A stretch of 64,000 bases of DNA from assembly GCF_000002985.6 (NCBI RefSeq), contig NC_003281.10, forward strand, positions 8,804,001 through 8,868,000. The letters are read 5' to 3'. Source of the stretch: Caenorhabditis elegans (taxonomy: Eukaryota; Nematoda; Chromadorea; Rhabditida; Rhabditidae). A model generated the notes under the pieces. That model did not search any database and was not told the DNA's origin. It saw only the letters and a list, made by a program, of their open reading frames with translations. Both the position numbers and the translations under genes were made by a program. Positions 23,497-34,411 of the stretch are shown piece by piece (positions within the stretch are counted from its first letter, which is position 1; every line of letters starts with the position of its first letter).

Positions 23497-25287
23497 TCAT
23501 TTCCCAAATTTGAATTTAATCGGAGCCCGAGAGTTGCCTGATTTGTTCAATATCGCCTGCTGCTCATTCTTTTTCATGTCCGATTTCTGACGTGCAAGTT
23601 CAGCACGATCTCGTTCCAATTGGCTCTTTTGCTCAAGCATTGCCAAACGATCTTCCTCCTGAAATGAATAACTGTTAAATTAGGTCGAAGTGCGGAAATT
23701 TGATTTAATTTAAACTAATAAAATCTAAAATTGATTGTGACTCGCGTTGAAGATGAAGATGATATCCTTGCACAAATACCTGCTAGACGGGGGGCCGAAT
23801 CATCAGCGACGACATGTCCTTTCGTTTGTTGGCACACAAAATTGTATAAATCAAAGAGGAAATGGAATTAATTGAGGAGAAAAAGAGAGAAAAATTAAGA
23901 AAAATGTTCAAGACGAGAAATAGATATTTGATATCTTATAAGCTGCTGAAAAGATGTAGAAAAATGAATAGAATCCGGCAGATTTCGTAGATCTTTCGTA
24001 TAATTGGAATATTTGCATTCTTGAAGTTGGAGGAGACAACTTACAAATTTCTTGCGACTTTCTTCAGCTTCCAGAACTTTTCTTTCTAGTTCTGCTTCCA
24101 ATTGTTTGCACTTTTTACGAGATTCTTCCTGAAAACTGGTAACATTAACCTTTGTAGAGGAGAGGAAATGTTTTATAAAGTAGAAAAAAAACTAACATCC
24201 CGTTTCTTGCATTCCGCCAATTCTACTGCCATTTCTGCTTCGATTTGAGCTCTCAACATCTTTTCCATCTCATTTCTTGCCGATGTCGCTTTTTCAGCCA
24301 TCATTGCTTCCAGTTGATGTACACGAGCCGATACCTGAACCATATGCTTTTAAAACGACAAAATTGGAAAGAAATTAATTACCTGCTCAACAATCTTCTC
24401 TTCCAGCCATTTTTTAGTTGGTTCGTTCAAAGTGCTCACGTCGAATGGGATGCTTGTGTCAACTGGGGGATCCGACGGTGGTGGTGGAGGAGGAGGTGGA
24501 AGTCTTAACGAAAAACAGGTTATAAACTATCTTCAAACTGGATTTTAAAACTTTAACATGATATGTTCATGGAGATAGTAGTTTTTCTCACTTGACAATT
24601 ATTATAACTTACCACCTAAACTCGAAATTTTGCGATTTTCATTAAAAATACGCTGTCTGGTCTTGAAGTGACCGATTTTCAAAAATGCAAAAGTGTGTGC
24701 GCCTTTAAGGAGTACTGTAGTTTACAACTTCTTCTCATTTCCACTGAATTTAACTTGAAATTTATTTGTTTTTATTGCTTTTTCTCATATTTTCAAAAAA
24801 TGAAATATTTTTCAATCGAAAAACTATGAAAAATCACCTAAAAGCTTGTTTGAATTGAATAAAATCGATCGCTTCGATACCAAAAAGAAAAAACAATAAT
24901 CTTTTATAAACAAATAATTGTCTAACTTCAAAAAGTGTGATTTTTTGAAATATGAAAATTATTTGAGTTTCCGTATTCTGGAGAAATATCGATTAAAGTT
25001 GAAATCTTACTTTGGAGATTCATTTCTCTCTCGTCGACGTCTCTCTTCTCTGAAAATACTTCCCAATTGATGTGGTTCGGCTTGTGAACCTTCTGACGAT
25101 GAGCTTCGATGCCTGGAACTTTGAACCTTTTATTGATTGAATTTTAAAAATATAAAAACCTCCGTTTTCTCTCTCTATCCTTTCGGTCTCGTTTTCTTTC
25201 TCGATCACGATCTCTGTCCTCACGTCTTTTTCTTTCTTCTCGATCTCTTTTTGGTGACCTCGAACGACTTCGTGATCTTCTCGACAT
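23497..25287 (-). CDS. ARGLU1-like arginine/glutamate-rich nuclear protein
   Basis: Exons 25287-25160, 25112-25011, 24503-24383, 24334-24197, 24128-24045 and 23658-23497 are all in phase and give 244 aa. The N-terminus is an RS/RD/RE/RK-rich domain (MSRRSRSRSRSPKRDRE). Next comes a proline run, PPPPPPP, then a long charged coiled coil (EEKIVEQVSARVHQLEAMM through KKCKQLEAELERKVLEAEE). The end, ILNKSGNSRAPIKFKFGK, resembles the ILGKGKSRPKLSFSLK end of vertebrate ARGLU1. That family works in transcription (Mediator) and splicing regulation in the nucleus. The start follows an ATCGTTTCAG acceptor. The gene lies 404 bp after the malectin gene on the same strand. Confidence 0.8.
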
Positions 25288-25690
25288 TATCGAAAAATCT
25301 GAAACGATTTGAATAATGAATTGTTAAATTCTGAAAAAATAAAACTGAAGAAGACAGAAAATGCAGGATGCGTATGTGTATTGACCCGCCAATTGTCGTT
25401 GTACACGGCGGTGGACTAGTATTCCCCATGGTTGAAATACGTCCACAAGTATTGCCGGCCATGACCAATTTGCAGTTGCAATTGAATTAATCGAACAAAA
25501 ATTGTTTCATTTGTTGAGCATTTTAAATAATAAATTAAGCTTGAGAACAAAACAAAAAAAGAAAAATTCCTAGTTGACATGAAATATATTTACAAGTGAA
25601 AGATCAAAAAACCCACAATATTTTTCTCACAGAGAACATAAAATCAATAAATATAAATACTAACAAACAAATGGAAAAATGTTTAAAACA

Positions 25691-27061
25691 TCAATCTTTT
25701 CTAGTTCCCTGGTTTTTCATCTGAATTACGTAGATCATAGGAATAACGACGATAAGAATGGCGACAAGCGGAAGCCAGATGTTCATGGTTTCCTGTAGGA
25801 AAGACTTAAAACAATTAGAAAGCTGTTAATAATTTATATAATTGTACCTTTTCAAATGGATTCTCCGTTCCCGCCGCCGATGGTGCACTGTACATTTCTT
25901 CTTCGTCAGGCTCATCTCCTCTGATGATTTGAGGTTTGAAACTATCTTCAGTTGCATCGTCTTCATACTGTAAATTTTTATATTTGAATGTTTACGAAAA
26001 ATAGTGAAAACTTCGAATTTATTGCATAATATATATTTAATTTTTATCTCTATATCAACTCACAATGTCAAAATCCTCCGGGAAATGATCTTCAACAATG
26101 AATTTTTCTGGCGGTGATGGCAGATCTTCAACAGTTCCACGAAGAATAGCGTATCCATTGAGTTTCGGATTATCATGGGGACCTTTTGAGAGCTCAATGA
26201 TGACTTTTCCTTTGTATTCTCTTGAATGTCCAGACACCGAAATAGAGCTACCCTTGATAACCACTGGAATATAGCTGCAAAATAAAATCATCATTTACTA
26301 TATATAAAGTAGAGTTTCCTTCCGTCCAATATAGGCCGGACCAACACTAATTCACATAAAATTTAAAATTCCATTAAAAAAAAACAAGTTTATTTATATA
26401 AATTTAAAACAAAGTTTTTTTTTCGAACTTTAGTTTAAGCCAATTGGAGGAGGTCGAGTCGTAGTCTCGAACGACACCGGCTGGTTATTTTAATAAATAT
26501 GAATTATTATTTTAATAAATCTTACACATCATGGGCAAATCCTCGACCGCCAGCTGCATCAAAAATGTCTAGATTTTTGACAGCCAGATGTGAATTGATT
26601 CTTATATTGAAAATTTTTTCTCCAGCTTTTTGAAAGTAGACTTCCGAGAATTTCAGAATGATGACGTACTCGCCATCCTCGCTGATTGGAACATCGTAAC
26701 TAAATGATTCTTTGCTCCATCTCTCAGTCTGAAATACATTTCTTCGATCAACCAGTTAGAATTATTTAAAATCTACCTGATAAATTTCCATATCATCTAC
26801 TTCAGCATTATTGAATGAGTATTGCATTCCATGATCTGAAGAGACACCATCCTCTGACGTATCTGCAGAATACTCGATTCCATATGCTCCCAAAGCATCA
26901 GGGCCTCCTGGAATAACATAAAAAAGTCAATTTCAATATAAAATCTCCATGAAAATCTTACCGCAATTCACTGCAGCAACGACCCGATTCTTCAAATTCA
27001 CAGTTTTTGCTGACGAGACGACGACAATGAGAAATGAGATGAGCAGAAGCTGGATGCTCAT
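25691..27061 (-). CDS. Malectin, ER membrane glucose-disaccharide lectin
   Basis: Exons 27061-26962, 26907-26777, 26728-26526, 26274-26064, 25967-25848 and 25792-25691 join in phase to 288 aa. The order is a signal peptide (1-18), a malectin domain (about 25-190) with GIEYSADTSEDGV, YSFNNAEVDDMEIYQT, FSEVYFQKAGEKIFNIRIN and DIFDAAGGRGFAHDVYIPVV, an acidic linker and one C-terminal membrane helix (IWLPLVAILIVVIPMIYVI) followed by a short basic tail. This is the animal malectin arrangement and length. Malectin binds diglucosylated N-glycans in the ER with ribophorin I during glycoprotein quality control. The start lies directly after a GCATTTCAG 3' splice site, so SL1 trans-splicing is likely. 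It is the first of three closely spaced minus-strand genes. Confidence 0.92.
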
Positions 27062-28190
27062 CTGAAATGCACGAATTTGAAATGAGATGGAAAATGGATG
27101 AGCGGACATTTATTAGGGAAACGGGAACAAGAGGTCGATGTCCAATTAGTGTTCTGACCGACAAGACACAGAAAAAAAGAATGAAACCGACAGAAACTGC
27201 CACATTGAAAAACATCGCAATATATATACGCGGTAAAGAAAAAAGGAAGAGAAATCGGAACAATAAAATGTTTTTCGATTATGTTTTTTCAAAAGAAACG
27301 TGTGAATTTTAGTAAATCTACATCTGAATTCAAGAAAAGTATTAATATACTTTTATTTTATGAATTTTCTATCGAAAATCATAATTATTTATGTTACTTT
27401 TGTTCGATATAAGCAATTTTATTGTGAATAAAAAAAACACACTCGAAACAACTTTTCCAGCGGTGTGGCCAGAGAAGTTTTTCCACATATGTGGAAAAAC
27501 TTCTACAGTATGTCAAATATCGTTGCGAGAGTTTCTCTATTGAGTTGAGGCATGTCCCTTTAATACAGTACCCGGCAAAAGAAAAAAAGTCTAAAATAGT
27601 TGTTCTGGAAAATACTCAGCATTTCGCAGAAAAAAACGTATAATAAAATAAACCACTTTTTTCTAAACAAAACCAAAAATGTATTTCATAAAGCGGAATT
27701 AAATCCGACTATAATCCCTGGCCACAACGCGTTTTTCATTTAAAAGCAAAAAAAAGAGCTGGATGTTTCCTTAGCAAAAGTGTATTATCGTCGCGCAGCT
27801 CCGCGACTTACACACTTTCTCTGCACAATTTTGCCTTTTTTCTCGGGGAGCGTGTTCCCCAGTTTCTTGCTCTTCGTCCTCTCTGCGCGAGTGAGCATTT
27901 TTAGTCGAGAACAACAGCCATACATGTTGCCCTGGTCACCGACAAAGGTTTCATAAGAAGGTTTTCTAATTGGCTGTCTGCTTTACGTTTTCCTGAAGCG
28001 GACAGCTCGTCATAATGCTTTAAAATATTTATTCATAATTTTAAAAGAGCACGTTAATTTTGTACAAAAATTTTTTCGTGACGTAAAACTAGCTGAGAAA
28101 GTTTAATTGCGAATTTTGTCATTTTTTGTGAAGTTTCGATTGAAAAAATCATACACTTTAATTTCCATAATTATAATGAGGACGCAGAAA
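27062..28190. other. Intergenic region upstream of malectin
   Basis: Contains a 32 bp perfect palindrome (27473-27504) and a GC-richer block (27780-27960) with CGTCGCGCAGCTCCGCGAC and a CGGGGAGCGTGTTCCCC inverted repeat. This may be the promoter of the malectin gene cluster. No coding gene is seen. Confidence 0.45.
27473..27504. repeat. 32 bp perfect palindrome
   Basis: The half-site AGAAGTTTTTCCACAT is followed without a gap by its exact reverse complement ATGTGGAAAAACTTCT, centred on CACATATGTG, which includes an NdeI-type CATATG core. Confidence 0.9.
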
Positions 28191-28425
28191 AATGCGATTT
28201 TTGAAATCAAGGTGCAAACGCTGCCCTAGACGTCTCGTTAGGTATGGGCAGCAAAACCAGATTTTCAAATATCTTCAATAATTTTCGTCATTTCTAAAGT
28301 TCACCTTCAGTTTTAAAAAAAGACACAATAAAAATACGAAAAATAATTTATTTTCGGTTTTACCGTCAACATCCTAACGAGACCCAACGTCTGGAGGCGG
28401 AGCGTTTTCATTTTGCTTAAAAGCG
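28190..28425. repeat. Inverted-repeat (MITE-like) element of the GAGACCC family
   Basis: The left arm, near 28216-28260, reads ACGCTGCCCTAGACGTCTCG then TTAGG. The right arm, near 28355-28412, reads CCTAACGAGACCCAACGTC then TGGAGGCGGAGCGTT. The arms are reverse complements with mismatches, about 100 bp apart. No coding content. Confidence 0.65.
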
Positions 28426-28790
28426 CGCTAAAAAAACAATTTTAAAAACATTATAAACATTAAGATTTCACACTTTTTAAAAGTTTCAATAATTTATTAC
28501 ATCATAAGTATACAAATGCAGGCTTCAAGCCTATCAAATAATGTAGCACACCGTATACACGTGGAAGTTGGCGAAAATGTGATTAAAAGTAGAGAAGAAA
28601 AAAGGTTAAGAAACCCTGCAGAAGATCTGTAAAAAGGTTTGGGAAGAAGTGGAGCATTTTGGGGAAATTATGAAGATAAAATAGTTGAACAAAGAATATT
28701 AAAAAAAAACAATGAAAATTGACCAGTATGAGAAATAAATCGATGTGCAATGACATCACAATCAACGGTGAGAATGGAGCAAGAAAGCAC

Positions 28791-31700
28791 CTAGAAAAGG
28801 GCAAAAAATGGAATAAGTGCTGCCAGAATAATGTGGAATGATACAGAAGATTGAACTGGAGGACTTTGTGTCGTTTCTGATTCTGTGATATCATTATTCA
28901 TAGCAGTTGTGATTGATACTGGTGTTGTCTCATCCTTTGTTACAACTACTGGCTTCTGATCCCGAGATGGTTCTACTTCATTGACATCAATGCTCTGAAA
29001 TAAATATAGATTAGAGTTGATCTTTTTTATGAAACAGCTAGGTTGAGTAGCGAAATTTACGTCGTAAAATGTTTGCTATCAAATTTAAAAGCTAATAAAA
29101 TTCTGACCGTAGAATCCTTCGTTGGCTCTGGAGACTCCAATATACAAGAAGCATTGAATAGATTAGCCCAGTGCATATGAATACTGAAGACATGCAAAAC
29201 AGCGTCAAATCCGCATCTCTTCTCGATTTCACTAGTTGAACATCTCATTACCTGGTTGATTCTGTAAACATGTTTATAATTTTAAAACTATTTATTTTAG
29301 AACTCACCCATCACACATTTGTGCTGGAGAACTGCTATCCAATTGATCAATCTTTCCAAAATCAGAAATGCAAGCAACTCCAGCATCGGATTTGGTGTAC
29401 TCCGAGAGGCACATACCGTGTTGTTTCTGATCTTTGAGAGTGATCTTTCTGTTACAAATCGAGTCAATGAGACCAATTTGAGCAGATGCAGCTGGCTCAT
29501 ATTTACACTTGAGTCCTTCAACACATGGAATGTATGTTTGATTAGCCATTTGACAGAATTGATCCCATTTAGAAGCATCTCCGATGATAGAAATTGGACG
29601 GAAAGCGAATTGATCAAGATGTGTTTCACATTGAAGATATTCAACAAGTCCAGATTCTCCACATCCATCAGTTGGAGTTGATGGGGATTCGGTTGTTTCG
29701 GTTGTAGATGGAACAGTTGGTTCTGTTTCTTGTTCCGGCGCAGATTCAGAGTCAGATTCAGAAGAAGTTGAAACCATTGTGGATGATGAAAGAACAGTTT
29801 CAAGAGTTGGAGTGACTCTTGCTGGTTGATTAATTGGAACAATTGGAGCTTGATGTGGACGAATTGGGCAAATATCTGGAGTGCTCATTGCTTTCATAAT
29901 CTTAATTGGGCTCTCTCCACATTTAGCCACAACAATGTCTCTTGTACAATCAATGAATTTTGGAAGAACTGCTCTCAAAGTTGACAAGTTGAATTGTTTC
30001 AAAGTAGAGATGGTTGATCTTATACATTGAGCAAACTTTGGTTCTTGAGCTTGACCGAAAAGGCAAGAGAGATTGTCATCGATTGCTTTAGCTGGATCGG
30101 ACAATTGACAGATTCCTCTTCCAGCCTCAACCATGCAAGATGAGACGACACATGACGTACGTCCTTCGAGAAGGAAATGAGCACAGGTTTTGAATTCATC
30201 AGTCAAGTTACAAGCTCCTGCAAACACTGGAGCAAGTGAATTGATATTCTTGATAAGTGACTGCATTCCTCCTGCGAACAACTCTTCCACTCGAGACCCA
30301 ATATCATTGAGTGGAGCTGCACAGTGTTCAATAATTGATTCCTCTTCAGCGGAACATCCAATTCCAACAACTCTTCCCACTGGAAGTTGTCTTCCAACCT
30401 TGCATCGGACATCAATAGCATTAGCAAATCTGATAATGTAATTTGATACCCAATCAGCAGCATCTTGACCGCATTTTCCTTGAATTTGTGGGATTGCACA
30501 TGAATGAAGACGGTTGGAGGACATGCAAGCGGCTGTTGGTGCTCCTCGGGAGAAGTCAGAGACACATGAACGAACTTCTTCAATCATTGATGTTTCACGA
30601 ATACACTTTCGAACCTTTTTGAATTGCTCATTTGCTTCATTACAAGCATACTCAAACATTGCACTCATTCCACGAGCCCATAATGGATGACAGTTACTCT
30701 CTGCAGAACATGCCTTAAACGTATGGAATGCCTCACATGCCTGATCAATATCTCTTGGAATTGCGATGACTGAAAGTGGATGTGGCTGGAATGAAGTAAG
30801 AGGCTTCACACATTCCTCAAACTTCTTTTGATCTTCAATAGAACACTTGGATGAAGCAACTGGAGGAGTTGGTGCAGATGGGATTGGAAGTGGCTTGGCA
30901 GTTGGTGCTCTTGGTGGCATGGTAACTGGCGTTGGACGAGCAACTGGACGAGAAATAATTTCATCAAGATTTGCTGGTGGATCTCTTGGACAACCTTCTT
31001 CTTCTCCGAGGGATGTCATCTGAAAGTTATATTTTTTTACAATATAGTTTTATTCAGAGATAGTGAATTTTTTGAAGTTATCTTTGCCCTCATATATATG
31101 TATGTTGTTATTCATGACAACATAACTACAATCAAACCAGAATCATCATAATGATTGATAAGCGAAATAGGTTGTTTTTTGATTGAATAATTACTTCAAC
31201 TATAACAATGGGAACAACTAGTACAACATGAACCGGTTCAAGTTTTTACTTGAATTGAGAGTCAGAATAAGATTTAGAATGTTGTAAAAATTGGATCGGT
31301 TTTAAGATGTTCAGTATATGTAGCAACTGGTATTTAAGAATCTCACTAGAAAAACATGTTAACTTTTTTCAGTTCTCAAGCTAAAAGGTAATAAACGTGG
31401 AGAAAATAATCCTTGTTAAAAGAATTCTTATATGGGCAATGCTAAAAAATTTGGGAAAATTATTTATTTTTTACGGTCATTTTTAATTTTTTAATGTTTT
31501 ATAATGAAACGTCTTAGAAGTTCAAACCGGCAGCAATTACTTAAAAAGTCCAAAATTTTCAAAAAAAATTGGCAATTTACCAAAATTTTGAGTGGAAAAT
31601 CTAAAAACTTTTGAGGTGTTTCATTACGAAAATTAAAAAAAAACGGTAACTTGCCATAACTTTGATTGCACATTTTGAAGAAAATTAAACATTACAAAAC

Positions 31701-34411
31701 GTTTTATTTGGGTTTTCAGTGTATTTTGACAAAATCCCCAATATCACTAATCCATCGTTAACGGTCAAAAACTATTGTTGAACTATGAACCCGTTCTCTA
31801 AATCTGTTCTCCTGCCCATCCCTCACATTGGCTGAATGCGAAAAGCTGTTGATGACTCATAAACTAGTTTGGCGTCATCTTTCCCGAAAATCACAACTAA
31901 AACAAAAAGAATCAAAGTTCACAACTAACCTTGGTCTTCAAACTAAGCAAATCAGTCAATGCATCAGCTTCACATTTGTTCTTAACAGCTCTTTCTCCAC
32001 AAGTGAAAGTATCTCTGATTGTGTAGAAAGATTTACATAGAAGAGCTTCTCCGTGAACTCCCTGAAGCATCATTTGAACTGTATTTGAGAGAGTTGAAAG
32101 AGATGATTGGCAATTTGTATCTTCATCAGCTTCTGTGGCAAGCTTCTCGAAACAATCTCTGTGCTTTGACAACAATGGTCGGGAATCCAGGGAACAGATT
32201 GGTGCGAGACCGATTCTGGCGAGTGAATTGAGTGGAGAAGCAAACGAGCAGCGTTGAGAATTTTTGAATACAGTTGCAGATAGACATTGTTCGTAACGAG
32301 CAAATAATGAGCAAATTCCTTCGACAACCGTCGAGTTTGGACTGGCGATTTCCAAAAGGAAGTTAAGATTTGCAAATGCTGTGAGCTTTTTGTTAATCTC
32401 AACAAGTTCAACAAGACATCCAAGTGCTCCGTTTTCTTGCTCTTCAGTACATTTTGGAAGAGTTGATTGGAGATGGAAGTCACCATCATTGACTGGTTCC
32501 TTTTCTTCTTCTTTCTTATCTTCAAAGCATTTTCCAGCAATGATGAGATCATTAACTTCTTCTTGAAGTTCTACAACAAGATTTTGAGCATCAACTTCAC
32601 ATTCATCATTCATGGTAACAATGGCACAATCCAAATTGTTATTATAAGAAATCAATGCCTCACATTTAGAAGTGGCATTTCTGATTGCACATTTCTCCTT
32701 CTCCAATGTCTTCTGATAACAATTAGACCATTTTGCAATTTCATCCTGCTTTGCACAGATTTTATCAGCAATAGCTGCAAATGGATCAGCAGAATAATTG
32801 GCAGAGCAGATATCATAAATGTAATATAGGGAATTGACAGCATCAGCCATATTGATATTAAGAGCTGGTTTATTCTCAACCTCTTCATCATGAGCAGTAG
32901 TTGCTGTTGATTCTTCAGAAGTGTTTGTTGTCAATACATCATCATCATCATCTTCAGCGGATGCCGATGTTGATTCAGTTGTCTCATCGACAATTAGAGT
33001 AGTGCTTGATGCATGCTGTTCAGGTGTCTAAAAGCTTATTATGTTGAATTGAAAGACTAAGTGTTCATTCTTACCACACATCTAATGGCTGACACGATGT
33101 GTTCAGTCTCTTCTCTGATTGGACTGAGCATCTCAATAGCATCGGAGGAGCAAGTTTCCGGGCGAATGGTTTCTAAACAAGATGTGGCAGTTTGAATTGA
33201 GGTGACAAGGCCGCAGAGAGTGGAAGATGATGATGTCTTGCTGAAACAAAGAAATATAAAACTATACAAATATTCAGAACCACCTAGCATCACATCTTGG
33301 ATCAGCAGATGATTTGAAGCATCCAGCATGTTCTTTAACTGATGGAAGAACCAATTGACACATAAAAACTTCAACTTCTCCCCATGAATGAACACCTTCA
33401 TCTGGCATACATCCCTTCTGATTTCCAACACATTCTTGGTAGGTTGTCATTAGATTACATCCGGCTTCGAATCGCGATTGACTGGAAAAAAGTGAAATTG
33501 ATAGATTTGAAGAATTATGAAATGATGGATTGTTTTGAAAAGTGAACAGTTTCAGCTTCTCAACAAAGCCATATGGTACTTTCAGAGGTTCAAGCATAGA
33601 GCGTGATCTAGAAAAAGCAAACCCTCGGCCTTATCTTTGATTTTCACTTCCGATCTTTCTGAAGCTTGTCTACAATAGTTAAAACCAGCCAATTTGTAGA
33701 AAAAGCTCCTAACTCAATTTTGAGGGTGCCCGAGTTTTCGAATATTAAAATTTAATTGTTTTACCAATTGAAAAATTGGCTTACTATTAGTTTAGCTTTA
33801 AAACAATTCGGAGAACAGAGAGAAAAATTTCAGAGGCAGTTTTTCGCTGGACATTTTGTGCATGTTTTTTTATGCAATCAAATTTTGTTCGGAGATTTTC
33901 TTCTCCGTTGCCAAATTTCCAAAATTAAGCCCCGCCCGATTCCTGGCTGTTTCGAGTTTCTCTAATGCTGCGAGGTTCCTGATGGACACATCGCAAAATC
34001 AACCGTGGAATGACAGTGCACATTTAAGAGAATTTCAGGTTTAAAAAAATCTCACATTTCCGATGACGTCAGGAATGACATATTCTTCAAGTTCAATCTT
34101 TCAATTTGACTTAAAAAGTGTACAATTGGCTCAGAGCAGTTATCAATTCTCTGTTGCATTCCCCAATCACAATCTTCATCTGATCCAGGTGTTGTCGGTG
34201 CACTGACGACTTCATCAAACTTTGTTGTTGTCTCACCGGTAACCGCTTCTTCATCTGATCCATCTTCACAATCTTTCTCACCATCTCCTTTCCAATCTGA
34301 TGGAATGCAACTTCCATCGGCACACGTAAATGTGTTCGGAGGGCATGCAGCTGATTGAACAGCTGACGTCGCCATGGCTGCTAAAAGCCATACTAGCAAC
34401 ACCCAACGCAT
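28791..34411 (-). CDS. Large secreted Cys-rich protein with degenerate LDLa module and GPI-like tail
   Basis: Exons 34411-34056, 33607-33284, 33240-33075, 33027-31930, 31019-29308, 29261-29108 and 28994-28791 are in phase and give about 1337 aa. They encode a signal peptide ([20 protein letters not shown]), then an LDL-receptor class A-like module with the calcium-site signature DCEDGSDE but missing two cysteines. After that come many repeated Cys-spaced helical units (C-x9-13-C patterns such as [15 protein letters not shown]) separated by Thr/Ser/Pro/Glu linkers. The protein ends in a hydrophobic run ([18 protein letters not shown]) right before TAG, which fits a GPI-attachment signal. I recognise no enzyme. 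Exon 2 contains an intron-like AT-rich stretch that stays open, so its boundaries are the least certain. Intron 4 (31020-31929) is 910 bp. Confidence 0.8.
31020..31929. other. Long intron of the Cys-rich protein gene
   Basis: AT-rich and non-coding, with degenerate repeats of the TTGGCAATTTACCAAAATTT kind at about 31560-31660; similar sequence recurs at 36900-37060. The splice sites are in phase (AAG/gttagt and TTTCAG/ATG). Confidence 0.6.

Noticed and set aside
29297..29842. 181-codon frame on the minus strand
   Set aside because: Out-of-frame shadow of the exon 31019-29308 of the Cys-rich protein gene.
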